Notes under the pieces: generated by a model
What the model was told of the DNA's origin: nothing
Databases searched by the model: none
Seen by the model: only the letters and a program-made list of their open reading frames with translations
Shown here: piece after piece, positions 1-9,720 of the stretch
Numbering within the stretch: position 1 is the stretch's first letter
Layout of the letters: each line of letters starts with the position of its first letter
Origin: Puniceicoccales bacterium
GTDB taxonomy: Bacteria > Verrucomicrobiota > Verrucomicrobiia > Opitutales > UBA953
Direction of reading: 5' to 3'
Assembly: GCA_031280235.1 (NCBI GenBank)
Contig: JAITHA010000022.1
Span: forward strand, 1 to 64,000
DNA: 64,000 nt
Made by a program: the position numbers and the translations under genes

Positions 1-299
1 TCGCGGAAGGCCTCGTGGGCGGCTTCGGACGCGTGGATATATTCGGCGTCGGGATCGACCTCGATATGCTTGGCGTGCGCAAGGCGCATTTTTTCGGGAA
101 GACGGATGCCGCGCGCGCGATCTTTTTTATAGGCCTCCAGTTGCTCCGGAGAAAGCTCGGCGGGCGTGACAAGGCGCGATGGTTTGGAGGGCGCGTCTCC
201 CTTGGCGGCCCTCAGGTGCGCGGGGGTTGCGGCGAAACAAAATGCGAGCGCGGCGAGGAATGCCGCGCGACAGGCGCGGATGATTTTTTTTGGATTCAT
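1..299 (-). CDS. N-terminal part of a secreted alpha-L-fucosidase-like (GH29) protein, running off the left edge
   Basis: Reverse-strand reading from ATG at 299: MNPKKIIRACRAAFLAALAFCFAATPAHLRAAKG...EKMRLAHAKHIEVDPDAEYIHASEAAHEAFR. Signal peptide followed by the ASEAAxEAFxD-type start seen in GH29 proteins. Not in the ORF track because it is truncated by the window. Confidence 0.55.
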   Translation of the reverse strand, partial: MNPKKIIRACRAAFLAALAFCFAATPAHLRAAKGDAPSKPSRLVTPAELSPEQLEAYKKDRARGIRLPEKMRLAHAKHIEVDPDAEYIHASEAAHEAFR

Positions 300-691
300 G
301 AGAGCCCGGAAAGACTGTGGCTTGGGGAAAATGTTCCCGCCTCTCCCGCTTTGTTCCGGGCGCCACTTGTGGGAGGATATGCGAAATTTATGCGTGAAAA
401 ATTCTCATCCATCGCAGATTATTTCCGACCAAACCAAAACACTTCATGAGTAATTCTGACGCCATCGGGGGAGTGTGTCGTTTTGTCTGTAAATTGGTTC
501 TGAGCATCTGAGGCAGGTGTCTCGATCGGGCCGGGCTGACGAACAGCCCGGGACCCAATGTCCAGTCCCTCTCCATTTGGGAGAGACGGGGGCCAAAACA
601 TCGAGGGTGAGAAATCTTGATAAGATGCTCGGAACAGGGTTGGCTTGAATGGGCTTAACAAAACAAGTTCAAGGTTATTTTGTAAAAATAC

Positions 692-869
692 TCAGGCCGG
701 GTTGATATCTTGGCCGCTTGGGGTTCTGAGGGTGAAGGGCGTGCTGTAGATGGGGGATTGTGATGTGGGTTGGCTACCATCGGTGGTGTAGTGGATGGTG
801 GCATTTGGTGATTTCGCTGTGGATGCTCACGGTGATTTGCCCGGCGAAGTTTTCGCCATGATTCGGTGT
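692..869 (-). pseudogene. Frameshifted remnant of a chitobiase/beta-hexosaminidase C-terminal-type domain
   Basis: Reverse strand: one frame reads TPNHGENFAGQITVSIHS, another reads KSPNATIHYTTDGSQPTSQSPIYSTPFTLRTPSGQDINPA*. Together they match the CHB_HEX_C-like pattern (F.G.vtVsi.S...atIhYTtDGs.PT..SpiY..Pf.l) with a frame break between them. Confidence 0.6.
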
Positions 870-1044
870 GAGGTGTTTCTCTGAAGAAAAGTGCAACATG
901 GAGAGAGGGTTCTCTTTTGTTCGTGAGTGTCCCTTGTTTCCTCTCAAATTTGTCAACGTGAAAGACATTTTTGGAACGTCGCGTGCGCGCGTGTGGCATT
1001 TTAAGATTGAAATGCGGGGTACCTTTCTTATCCCCGCCTCTAAC

Positions 1045-2241
1045 ATGGCCATAAAGCAAGTCGTCCAGCCCAGAATCCGAGGTTTTATCTGTGTCTCTGC
1101 CCATCCCGTTGGGTGCGCGGAGAACGTGCGTAGGCAAATCGCCTACGTCAAAGAGCAGGTACCGCTTAAGGGGGGATGCAAAAGTGTTCTTATTATTGGC
1201 GCATCAACAGGGTATGGACTTTCTTCGCGCATCGTCGCGGCGTATGGGGCGGGGGCGGCTACGCTCGGGGTTTCCTATGAGAAGGGGGCCGAAAATGGGC
1301 GGACGGCCTCTGCGGGTTGGTATAACACGGCGGCTTTTGAGGCGGCGGCGCGCAACGATGGCCTTTGGGCAAAGACAATCAACGGTGATGCGTTTTCGAC
1401 AGAAATCAAGGCGGCTACGGTGGCTTTGATTAAGAAGGAGATGCCGAAGATTGATCTCGTGATCTATTCGCTCGCTTCGCCCCGGCGCGTAGACCCCAAG
1501 ACGGGGCAAGCCTATCGCTCGGTGCTCAAGCCCATTGGGCAGAGCTTTACCTCAAGGACGCTTGATACGGACAGGAATGTCATTTCGGAGATCACACTTT
1601 CCCCGGCGAGCGAGGAAGACATTGAGAGCACAGTAAAGGTGATGGGGGGCGAGGATTGGGAGCTTTGGATGGAGGCGCTGGAAGAGGCTGGCGTGCTTGC
1701 CGAAGGGTGCACCAGCGTGGCCTATTCCTACATCGGGCCCGAGGTGACGTGGCCCGTCTACAAGAACGGCACGATAGGCCGGGCGAAGGAAGATTTGGAG
1801 CACACGGCCAAGCGCTTGGATGCGCTATTGAAGATTCATCGTGGGCGGGCTTTCGTCTCGGTGAACAAGGCTGTTGTCACGCAGTCCAGCTCGGCCATCC
1901 CGGTTGTTCCTCTTTACATTGCGCTTCTTTTTAAGGCCATGAAGGCGCGTGGGTTGCATGAGGGTTGCATCCAGCAGGCATGGCGGCTTTTCGCGACGCA
2001 GATGTACAACGACAACATTCTCAAATTTGATGAGGGCAGGCGGGTGCGCCTTGATGACAGGGAAATGCGCGAGGAGGTGCAGAGCGAGGTGTTTGCCATC
2101 TGGCCCGATGTGAACACGGAGAACCTGAATGAGCTGACGGACTATGCGGGCTACCAGACGGACTTTTTAAACCTCTTTGGTTTCAACTTCCCCGGGGTGG
2201 ATTATGATGCCGAGGTGGACATTGAGGTGCCGCTGCTCTGA
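1045..2241 (+). CDS. fabV: Trans-2-enoyl-CoA/ACP reductase, FabV family
   Basis: MAIKQVVQPRIRGFICVSAHPVGCAENVRRQI...VLIIGASTGYGLSSRIVAAYG...IDLVIYSLASPRRVDPKTG...SVAYSYIGPEVTWPVYKNGTIGRAKEDLE; start trimmed from the 868 ORF. Confidence 0.93.
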   Translation: MAIKQVVQPRIRGFICVSAHPVGCAENVRRQIAYVKEQVPLKGGCKSVLIIGASTGYGLSSRIVAAYGAGAATLGVSYEKGAENGRTASAGWYNTAAFEAAARNDGLWAKTINGDAFSTEIKAATVALIKKEMPKIDLVIYSLASPRRVDPKTGQAYRSVLKPIGQSFTSRTLDTDRNVISEITLSPASEEDIESTVKVMGGEDWELWMEALEEAGVLAEGCTSVAYSYIGPEVTWPVYKNGTIGRAKEDLEHTAKRLDALLKIHRGRAFVSVNKAVVTQSSSAIPVVPLYIALLFKAMKARGLHEGCIQQAWRLFATQMYNDNILKFDEGRRVRLDDREMREEVQSEVFAIWPDVNTENLNELTDYAGYQTDFLNLFGFNFPGVDYDAEVDIEVPLL

Positions 2242-2270
2242 GGGTCGGACTGACGCGCGTTTGCTGCGTC

Positions 2271-3950
2271 TTATGCCTTCGCTTGGCGGGAGAGCAGTTC
2301 GCGCGCGTGCGTGAGGGCAGAGGTGCTTTGACGGTCGCCGATCATTCGGGCCAGTTCTTCCTCGCGTGCACCGGGGATGTCGTGGATGTCGTGGATGCTC
2401 ACTGTGGTGGCGTCTTCTGTCTGGCTTTTGCGCACCTCTAGGTGCCGGTGGCCTTGGGCGGCAACTTGCGGCAGGTGGGTTACGCAAAACACTTGGTGGC
2501 GGTCAGCCAGCAAGGCTAGCTCACGCCCGACTTGCGCGCCTATTTCACCGCCGACGTTGGCGTCCACTTCGTCAAAGACGAGAACGGGAGTGTGATCCAC
2601 GCTGGCGAGCACGGTTTTTAGGGCGAGCATCACGCGGGCCATTTCGCCACTTGAGGCGATTTTGTTGAGGGGCAGGGCGTCTTGTCCGGCGTTGGGCAGG
2701 AAGAGGAATTGGCAGGCGCTGTCGCCTGAGTCGTCCAGTTGTGGGGTGGTGGTGACTTGGATGCGCAGGTCGGCTTTTTTGAAACCGAGTTTGGATAGCA
2801 TTCGTGAAGCGGCAGTGGCGAGGGTGGTGGCGGCCTCTCTGCGTGTCTGCCGCAAGGCGGCTGCGAGCTCGCGCAGGTCGGTTTCGGCCTTGGCGGCCTT
2901 GGCGCAGGCTTTTTCCAAGGCGCCTGTGATATCGCTTTGCAGAGCCAATTTGTTGGTGAGGGCGTCGCGTTTCGCACGCACAGTTTCAGGAGCTGGGCCA
3001 TATTTACGGCGCAACTCAAGCCACTGGTTCATGCGCGAGGAGATGTTTTCGAGCGCTTGGGGATCGTCGTTTCCGGCGTCGCCACCGAGGTGGGAAAAGT
3101 CGGCCTGAATGTCGGCCAGCTCGATGGCCAGGGCGCTCAAGCGTTTTTCCAAGTCGTCGGCGGCTTCGTCGAGTGAAGCGATTTCCCGTGCGGTTCTCAG
3201 TGCGGCGGGAAATTTCCCGGCGAGGCCTTCATCGCCGAGTTGTGCATCCATTTGTGTGAAGAGTTCCCGGAGTTCCCGGGTCGAGGTGATTCTCTTGAAA
3301 TCGCGCTCGAGGGTGGCGATGCCCTCCGTGGAGAGGTCGAGAGCACCCATGCGTTCGAGCTGGGATTGGACGAAGTTGATTTCATCTTCCGACATTTTTT
3401 CCTGGGAACGGATGGCCTCGATATTGCGCAGCATGGCGCGCCAGGCGGCATAGTTTTCGTGGTAATGGGCGAGGGCACTGGTGTGGGCGGGGCCGGCAAA
3501 GAGGTCGAGCAGTTCGAGCTGGTGACGTTCGTGAAAGAGTTTCTGGGGTTCGCCTGGCCCGTGAAAATCGATCCAGATTTCGCCGAGGTTTTCCAGCTGC
3601 GCGAGGGTAGCGGCGTTGCCGTTGATGTGGATGCGCCCGGGCTTGGTGGTGGAGACGCTGCGGCGCAGGATGAGCTGGCCTTCCTCGCAAGTAGGCAGGC
3701 CGAGGCTGGTCAGCAGGGCGTCCACGCTCGTCGTGTTGGCAAGGTGCAGAATCGCCTCGACCTCGCAGGCGTCGCTGCCCTTGCGGACGATGGTCTTGGG
3801 GGCGCGGTTGCCTGCGAGCAGGCTGAGGGCGCCGAGGAGGATACTCTTTCCGGCGCCTGTTTCGCCAGTTACGACGGTGAAACCTGCCCCGAGTTCGAGC
3901 GTGGCGGCGTCCATCAGGGCGAGATTTTTTATCCGCAAGGAGCAGAGCAT
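2271..3950 (-). CDS. recN: DNA repair protein RecN
   Basis: MLCSLRIKNLALMDAATLELGAGFTVVTGETGAGKSILLGAL...SSGEMARVMLALKTVLA...VLVFDEVDANVGGEIGAQVG; start trimmed to 3950. Confidence 0.93.
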   Translation of the reverse strand: MLCSLRIKNLALMDAATLELGAGFTVVTGETGAGKSILLGALSLLAGNRAPKTIVRKGSDACEVEAILHLANTTSVDALLTSLGLPTCEEGQLILRRSVSTTKPGRIHINGNAATLAQLENLGEIWIDFHGPGEPQKLFHERHQLELLDLFAGPAHTSALAHYHENYAAWRAMLRNIEAIRSQEKMSEDEINFVQSQLERMGALDLSTEGIATLERDFKRITSTRELRELFTQMDAQLGDEGLAGKFPAALRTAREIASLDEAADDLEKRLSALAIELADIQADFSHLGGDAGNDDPQALENISSRMNQWLELRRKYGPAPETVRAKRDALTNKLALQSDITGALEKACAKAAKAETDLRELAAALRQTRREAATTLATAASRMLSKLGFKKADLRIQVTTTPQLDDSGDSACQFLFLPNAGQDALPLNKIASSGEMARVMLALKTVLASVDHTPVLVFDEVDANVGGEIGAQVGRELALLADRHQVFCVTHLPQVAAQGHRHLEVRKSQTEDATTVSIHDIHDIPGAREEELARMIGDRQSTSALTHARELLSRQAKA

Positions 3951-3987
3951 GGGGCGTAGAAAAGAGGCTGTGCGACAGTGCGACAAC

Positions 3988-4524
3988 TCAGAATACCAGC
4001 GCCCAGAGAAAGTGGAGAATGTGCAGCAAGGCGCAGGCCGCAGTAGCGGCAGCAAGATCATCGACGACGATACCTATGCCACCGGGCAGGTACTGCAGGC
4101 GGCGTATGCCGAAGGGCTTGGTGATGTCAAAAAGGCGGAAAAGCGCGAAACCGACGAAGACCCAGAGCCAGATCCACTGGGTGCCGGCTGCCCTGAAGGT
4201 GCTTGTTTCTGCGCCGATGTAGACGATGGGTATGGCGACAAACTCATCGAGGATAATCTCGCCGGGATCTTTTTTCCCGAGGTGTTTTTCGGCGATTGTG
4301 CAGAGCACGATGGCGACAAGGGCTAGGGTGGCGAGGATCCCGGCAAAGACCATCCAGTGGCTGGCGTTGTTGAAGCGCGCCAGCACGACAGAGTACAGGA
4401 GAAGGCCCGCGCCGCTGCCCCAGGTGCCGGGGGCAGACATGCGGGTACCGAGAGGGCCCAGAGTGGTGACGGTGGTACAGGCGCGGCCGATGGGGCCGTG
4501 TATGATTGTCCGGGAGAGCGACAT
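3988..4524 (-). CDS. pgpA: Phosphatidylglycerophosphatase A
   Basis: APGTWGSGAGLLLY...KDPGEIILDEFVAIPIVYIG...FALFRLFDITKPFGIRRLQYLPGGIGIVVDDLAAA, typical PgpA motifs. Confidence 0.85.
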   Translation of the reverse strand: MSLSRTIIHGPIGRACTTVTTLGPLGTRMSAPGTWGSGAGLLLYSVVLARFNNASHWMVFAGILATLALVAIVLCTIAEKHLGKKDPGEIILDEFVAIPIVYIGAETSTFRAAGTQWIWLWVFVGFALFRLFDITKPFGIRRLQYLPGGIGIVVDDLAAATAACALLHILHFLWALVF

Positions 4525-4668
4525 GTGTATTGGGAAACGGCTTGTGTGCCCGGTGGCTCAGCGACGCGAACAAAAAAAGAGCAGAGTGAAAGATCGCCCC
4601 GCTCAAAGAGTTTATCCTCTGCGTGGAGGAAAATTTTGCAGCTGCTGCGTTGTTCCGGCTGGCGGGTG

Positions 4669-4830
4669 TCAGCGATTGGAGGTGCCCATGCCACCGAAGC
4701 TCGACATGCTTGCTTCCCAAGACTGCGGGGCGTTGGCTGGCATGTTAGCCGAGCCGGGGCGCCGACTTTCGCAACCGCCCAGAAGGACGGTTGCGATGGC
4801 GATGAGCGCTGCGCAGGAGAGGGCTTTCAT
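4669..4830 (-). CDS. Small putative lipoprotein (53 aa)
   Basis: Reverse-strand reading: MKALSCAALIAIATVLLGGCESRRPGSANMPANAPQSWEASMSSFGGMGTSNR*; signal peptide with LGGC lipobox. Below the size cut-off of the ORF track; lies just downstream of the 4859-5896 gene on the same strand. Confidence 0.65.
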   Translation of the reverse strand: MKALSCAALIAIATVLLGGCESRRPGSANMPANAPQSWEASMSSFGGMGTSNR

Positions 4831-4858
4831 CCGAGTGTCCCTGTATTGCCCGATGGGC

Positions 4859-5896
4859 TTAGGGAAGCGGTTCGAGGGTCAACGGCGCGGCAGGCGCTGC
4901 CGCTGGCGCGGCGGCGGCTTCGGGGCGCGTGCCTTCAACGACGACGGGCACTGGAGCGCTGGGTTGGGCGGTGGAAACAGACGGTGTACGGACGAGGTTC
5001 ACGACGAGGTCTTTCACAAGCTGCCTGCGCTTGGAACCTGGGAGAATGCTGAGGACAGTGTAGGCCGAGCGGATTTCGGCGACGCGGAGTTTTCCGACGA
5101 CGTTGCCGTCGGCCATCTCCAAGTCATAGGTTTGCCCCGGCTGCAGGTTACTGTTGTCAAGGCCAGCGGAGACCGTGATGACGCCCCACCTGAGGTCCAC
5201 TGCGATGATCCTGGTGGGGATACGGGGCGCGGCTTCTTTGACGGCGGGGATGTCGGACTTGACGGCTTCAATGCCGGGCACGACCGGGTGCGGTGGCTTG
5301 AAGCCAGTCTGGCCTTCGGCCCATCTCCAGAGACGCGTGTAGTCGCTCACCGAGCGCTGGTATTTGTCTTCGGCGGCCTCGCGGCGTTTGATTTCCATCT
5401 CGTGCACTTCTTTGGGGAACATGGTCTGGATCTCCTCATTCTTTTGGGTGATCGTCCTCTGGGCTTCCTCAAGGGCGGCCTGCAGCTCGTTGGCTTTGCT
5501 GTTGGCCTGCTGGAGGGAGGCTGTCAGTTCGTTGCGGCGGCGGATCAAGTCGGCTTTTTCGGATTCGAGGTTCGCTATCACGCCATCCTTTTCTTGGATG
5601 GTTTTGTTGCGTTGGTCGACAGTCTCTCTTTCTTGGGCCAGCTCTCGCGTTAGCTTTTCGATTTCAGCGCGCTTGGCGGTGAGGAGGGCCTTGATTTTTG
5701 CCTGTACCCCCATGCGTTTCACGAAGGTCTTGTCGGCCTTAAAGTCGTCTTTGAGTTCGAGGTCACTGGTGTACCATTCGGTATTCACCATAGCGACCTT
5801 GATGTTCTGTTCATTGATGTAGTAAAAGGCAGCGCCCGAGGCTATTGCGCCGAGGATGGCCACGATACGGATGATGAGTGAGAGTGTCTTGCTCAT
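4859..5896 (-). CDS. Hypothetical membrane-anchored coiled-coil protein
   Basis: N-terminal TM (LSLIIRIVAILGAIASGAAFYYI), long charged heptad-like region, Pro/Ala-rich tail; same strand as and adjacent to the small lipoprotein. Confidence 0.75.
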   Translation of the reverse strand: MSKTLSLIIRIVAILGAIASGAAFYYINEQNIKVAMVNTEWYTSDLELKDDFKADKTFVKRMGVQAKIKALLTAKRAEIEKLTRELAQERETVDQRNKTIQEKDGVIANLESEKADLIRRRNELTASLQQANSKANELQAALEEAQRTITQKNEEIQTMFPKEVHEMEIKRREAAEDKYQRSVSDYTRLWRWAEGQTGFKPPHPVVPGIEAVKSDIPAVKEAAPRIPTRIIAVDLRWGVITVSAGLDNSNLQPGQTYDLEMADGNVVGKLRVAEIRSAYTVLSILPGSKRRQLVKDLVVNLVRTPSVSTAQPSAPVPVVVEGTRPEAAAAPAAAPAAPLTLEPLP

Positions 5897-5920
5897 GGGG
5901 ATGAGGATAAGCGGTGTTGG

Positions 5921-7513
5921 TTAGTGGTAGGTGTAGGTTGTGAGGTGGAAAAAGCGTGCTGACTGTCTTGTGACGCATCTTGCAGGATTGGCTGCCAGAT
6001 GTTCCGCCAGCTTAAAGATAAATTCGGTTTGCGGTTCAAGACCTAATTTTTGAGAAATTTCCTCTGCTGTGAAGGCCTGTCCGGGTTTGCTTTTGAGCAG
6101 TTCGATAATGCGGCCTTGGAGTTGGAGAAAGCTCGCAGCGGCTTTTTTCCCGGCTTCCACGCCGGGTTGGTGGTAGGCGTTGATGCCGACGAAGCTGGCA
6201 TAGAAGCCAACGGCGCGCTCAAACAGCGCGATGAGCAGGCCGAGTGAGCGGGCACTGACCTTGCTTATCGTGAGCGTGATGCTGGGGCGATTTTGCTCGG
6301 AGAGCGCCTCGCGCGTGCCCAGCAGGAAGGCCTCCAGATAATCTCCGCTGGTGACGCCTGGTTCCACCTCCAGCGCTTCGCCGGGGGAGCCCTCCTCGCG
6401 ATCGCGGAGCACTTCAATGAAGGTGGCGAAAAAGTTTGGCACACCGTCACGCAATTGTTGGACGTAGGCGTGTTGGTCCGTCGAGCCTTTGTTGCCGTAA
6501 ACGGAAATGCCTTGGTTGACGGTCCTGCCTGCCAGATCCTCACTTTTACCGAGGGATTCCATGATGAGCTGTTGCAGGTAGCGAGCGAAGAGCAGGAGAC
6601 GGTCTTTGTAGGGCAGGATGACCATGTCTTTGGAGCCGCGCCCATCGGTGAGGAAGTACCATGCCGCGGCGAGAAGGGCGGCTGGGTTTTGGCGCGTGTT
6701 TTTGGTGCGTGTGAGCTTGTCCATCGCGGCAGCGCCCGCGAGCAGCTCGCGGATGGGCAGTCCTTGCAGCGCGGCGGGGAGGAGGCCCACGGCGGCCAAT
6801 TCGCTGGTGCGCCCGCCCACCCAGTCCCACATTGGGAAGCGTGCGAGGAATTTTTTCCCTACGGCCTGTTTGTCGAGCTGGCTGCCAGCCCCGGTGACGG
6901 CCACGGCGTGCGCCCCAAAGTCAAGCCCGGCGGCTGTGTAGCGAGCTTCCGTCTCTAACATGCCGTTGCGCGGCTCGGGGGTGCTGCCCGACTTGGAGGT
7001 GACGATGGCGAGCGTGCGCCCGAGCTGGCCCACAAGCTGGGCAAAGGTGTAGTCGTAGCCATCCGGATCTGTGTTGTCCAGAAAGTGCACGGCGAGCTTG
7101 TCTCGCCCAGGCTGTGAGAGGGCTTGGGCGACGAGTTGTGGCCCGAGGGCCGAGCCGCCGATGCCGATGCACAACAGGTTTTGGAATGTGCCATCGCGAC
7201 CTTTTATCGTGCCGTTGTGGATTTTTTCTGAGAACAGCTCGATTGCCTCCAGTGTCTGGCGGATTTCGGCGGTGATGCCTGCCTCGGGTGCCAGCCCTGG
7301 GGTACGCAGCCAATAGTGACCCACTCGACGTTTTTCGTCGGGGTTGGCTATGGCGCCTTTTTCGAGGGCATCCATATCCGCGTAGGCGGCTTGGAATTTG
7401 GTCTCAAACTGTTCGAGAAAACCGTCGGGGAAGGAGACGCGGCTGAGGTCGAGCGCGAAGCCTTCTTCCTCAAAAGGGAGATAGTGTTGCTTGAATTGTT
7501 GCCAAGAGGACAT
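5921..7513 (-). CDS. pgi: Glucose-6-phosphate isomerase
   Basis: [18 protein letters not shown]...[18 protein letters not shown]...[16 protein letters not shown]...[16 protein letters not shown]; start trimmed to 7513. Confidence 0.92.
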   Translation of the reverse strand: MSSWQQFKQHYLPFEEEGFALDLSRVSFPDGFLEQFETKFQAAYADMDALEKGAIANPDEKRRVGHYWLRTPGLAPEAGITAEIRQTLEAIELFSEKIHNGTIKGRDGTFQNLLCIGIGGSALGPQLVAQALSQPGRDKLAVHFLDNTDPDGYDYTFAQLVGQLGRTLAIVTSKSGSTPEPRNGMLETEARYTAAGLDFGAHAVAVTGAGSQLDKQAVGKKFLARFPMWDWVGGRTSELAAVGLLPAALQGLPIRELLAGAAAMDKLTRTKNTRQNPAALLAAAWYFLTDGRGSKDMVILPYKDRLLLFARYLQQLIMESLGKSEDLAGRTVNQGISVYGNKGSTDQHAYVQQLRDGVPNFFATFIEVLRDREEGSPGEALEVEPGVTSGDYLEAFLLGTREALSEQNRPSITLTISKVSARSLGLLIALFERAVGFYASFVGINAYHQPGVEAGKKAAASFLQLQGRIIELLKSKPGQAFTAEEISQKLGLEPQTEFIFKLAEHLAANPARCVTRQSARFFHLTTYTYH

Positions 7514-7589
7514 GGGGCGCGCAGCAAAATGGATTTTGCCACGGGGGGAAGGGAATAAAAGCGGGCGGCAGCAGGCGCGCCGTTGCCGC

Positions 7590-8579
7590 CTACAGGTTGA
7601 TGGCTCCCGGCTTGGGGGCGGCATTCGCCAGGAGCCAGATGGCATCGCTTGTCGGGTAGTTCACAGAGAGATTGAATTTCCGGTCTGTACCATCGAGTTT
7701 TGCGGCGGCGTGCAGTTGGGAGAGTTTTTCCTCAAGGGCTTTTTCCGAGGCGTTCCTACTCTCGCTGGGCGCCATCCGGAAGAGTCCGAGCAGTGCTTGA
7801 AACCTTGCTTTGGCGCGCTGCGCGTCCAGCGCGAGCGGGTAGGTCGCCGCAAAGCGGAAGGCGACGTTGTGTCCGTTGTCGCTCAGCACGATTTGCACCT
7901 CGTCTGGCGGGAGGAGTGTTTCCATGTTGTCTGGCTTGGCGCTTGGGAAGAGAGCCTTGTCGAGGTACACGTAGAGGAATGGGACACCTGCCTTTTCGGC
8001 AAATGTGGTGGGCGTCTCCGCGGCCTTGTATGACGGAGTCTTGCCGTCCAACGCCTCCACAGCTGCGCTGGCAGAGTCCTCGTCTGCCAGCAAGAGCGTC
8101 CTGTTGTTTATCGCGGCGAAAAGGATTTTTCTCTTCTTTCCGAAGGGGACTAACTCGGGCAGCGAGCCGACGTCGATGAAGGCGTATTTGCCAATGGTCT
8201 TGGACTTGGCTCCCTTTCGCAAGGCGGTGGCGACGACTTTTGCCGGGGAAAAGTTGCCGCGCAGGATGAAGATGCCTTGGGGGGAGCTGCCGGCGGGGCT
8301 TCCTGGAATGAGGCCGCAGGTGATGCCGGACACGTCTTGTGTGAGATCGAAGCCAAGGATCTCTTGCCAGTCTCTGGCGTTCCGGCCAGAGGTGCCCAGA
8401 AAATACTGCCCAAGCGTCACGGCAAACGGCGAGCGCCCACCAGTGTCGAAGTCCATGTGAATCACCCCGCGCGTCGTGATAGGGAGCCCTGTGGTGTCCA
8501 TTGGCGCACTCGTGGCGCGGATGGCTGCCAAGAAGAGCAGGACGACAAGGGTGTGGAGTAGTTTTTTAATCAGAAACAT
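7590..8579 (-). CDS. Hypothetical secreted protein
   Basis: [26 protein letters not shown] signal peptide, DUF-like body; start trimmed from the 9086 ORF because upstream sequence overlaps the HpnC-like gene in another frame. Confidence 0.7.
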   Translation of the reverse strand: MFLIKKLLHTLVVLLFLAAIRATSAPMDTTGLPITTRGVIHMDFDTGGRSPFAVTLGQYFLGTSGRNARDWQEILGFDLTQDVSGITCGLIPGSPAGSSPQGIFILRGNFSPAKVVATALRKGAKSKTIGKYAFIDVGSLPELVPFGKKRKILFAAINNRTLLLADEDSASAAVEALDGKTPSYKAAETPTTFAEKAGVPFLYVYLDKALFPSAKPDNMETLLPPDEVQIVLSDNGHNVAFRFAATYPLALDAQRAKARFQALLGLFRMAPSESRNASEKALEEKLSQLHAAAKLDGTDRKFNLSVNYPTSDAIWLLANAAPKPGAINL

Positions 8580-8646
8580 CGTGGGAATAGCTTGTGGGCG
8601 GTGTGATTTCAGTGAGCGCGACGAAGAGACGCCGCGGCGAGGCTGT

Positions 8647-9540
8647 TTAGGCACCTGCACCGTGCAAGGGGAAAAGCGCACGCAACAAGAGGCGGCCCTT
8701 GTCCAGCGCCCGAATGCGTGGGCGGCTTCGGAGAGTGTCGAAACTTTGCGCGCGGATTTTTTGCAAAATGCCAGTGCCGCCCAGCCAGGTCGCACGAATT
8801 TCCAGCCGGAGTGGCCAGCGGAGGGTCTCGGCGAGCGGGCGCCCGCTGTCAAACAGTGCCTGGGCGCGCTCCACGTTTTCGCGGATGCACTCGCGCAGGG
8901 CGGGCGTGGCTTGCCGGGTGTCAAAGGTCTCCAAGGACACACCGTGGCGTGCGAGGTCGTCCAGTGGCAGGTAGAGGCGTTTATCCTTTTGCCAGTCCAC
9001 GGCCACGTCCTGCCAGAAGTTGGCCAGCTGCAGAGCCGAGCAAATGGCATCGGACATGGCAAAGCGCTGCTCATCCCCGTAGCCATGCAGCAGCAGGACG
9101 ATCCGCCCGACGGGGTTTGCGCTGCGGCGGCAATAGTCCAGCAGCTCAGCGAAGCTGGCGTAGCGGCGCTTGGTCACGTCTTGTGCGAAGGCGTTGGAGA
9201 GGTCTAGGCACAGCGCAGGGGGGATGGTGAAGCGGCGCAGTGTGTCGCCGAGGGCGAGGAAGATCCAGGCGCTCTCCGGGTCGGGCTTTTCCCCAGCGTA
9301 TGCGCTCAGGCATTGTTCGTCCATGCGGCGCAGCGCGTTGAGGCGGGCCTTCGTCGAGGCGGCGTCCTCGCTCGCGATGCCGTAGCCCTCATCGGCGATG
9401 TCGTCGGCTGTGCGCGCAAAGGCGTATATCGCGGCGACGTGTGGGCGCAGGTGGCGCGGGAGGAGGCGTGCCACGGGAAAGTTTTCGTAATGCTCTCTGG
9501 CGAGTCTCTCGCAGCGGGCATAGGATTCGGCAAGAGTCAT
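8647..9540 (-). CDS. hpnC: Squalene/phytoene synthase family (HpnC-like)
   Basis: MTLAESYARCERLAREHYENFPVARLLPRHLRPHVAAIYAFARTADDIADEGYG...SANPVGRIVLLLHGY...CSALQLANFWQDVAVDW. Confidence 0.85.
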   Translation of the reverse strand: MTLAESYARCERLAREHYENFPVARLLPRHLRPHVAAIYAFARTADDIADEGYGIASEDAASTKARLNALRRMDEQCLSAYAGEKPDPESAWIFLALGDTLRRFTIPPALCLDLSNAFAQDVTKRRYASFAELLDYCRRSANPVGRIVLLLHGYGDEQRFAMSDAICSALQLANFWQDVAVDWQKDKRLYLPLDDLARHGVSLETFDTRQATPALRECIRENVERAQALFDSGRPLAETLRWPLRLEIRATWLGGTGILQKIRAQSFDTLRSRPRIRALDKGRLLLRALFPLHGAGA

Positions 9541-9720
9541 GGGTCAATGCTGGGTGGCCGCCCGGCGATACACCGGGGAGGCGTGCATAGCAGAGCCAGT
9601 TTTCCCACGGCGGGTCAAGATGCCTCATTGGTCTGCGCGTGGGGCAGCGCTTGCCGAAAACATGTCTGCAGCCCAAAAAATGGCTTTTCTTCCATCAGGC
9701 CTTTTTCATTGAGTGCTGCC

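Noticed and set aside
655-1137. 160-aa minus-strand ORF
   Set aside because: Overlaps the fabV leader and the decayed chitobiase-like domain in the wrong frame; no protein-like composition.
2370-2402. Short tandem gatgtcgtg repeat in recN
   Set aside because: Three short near-copies encoding HDIHDI; too small to be more than local slippage.
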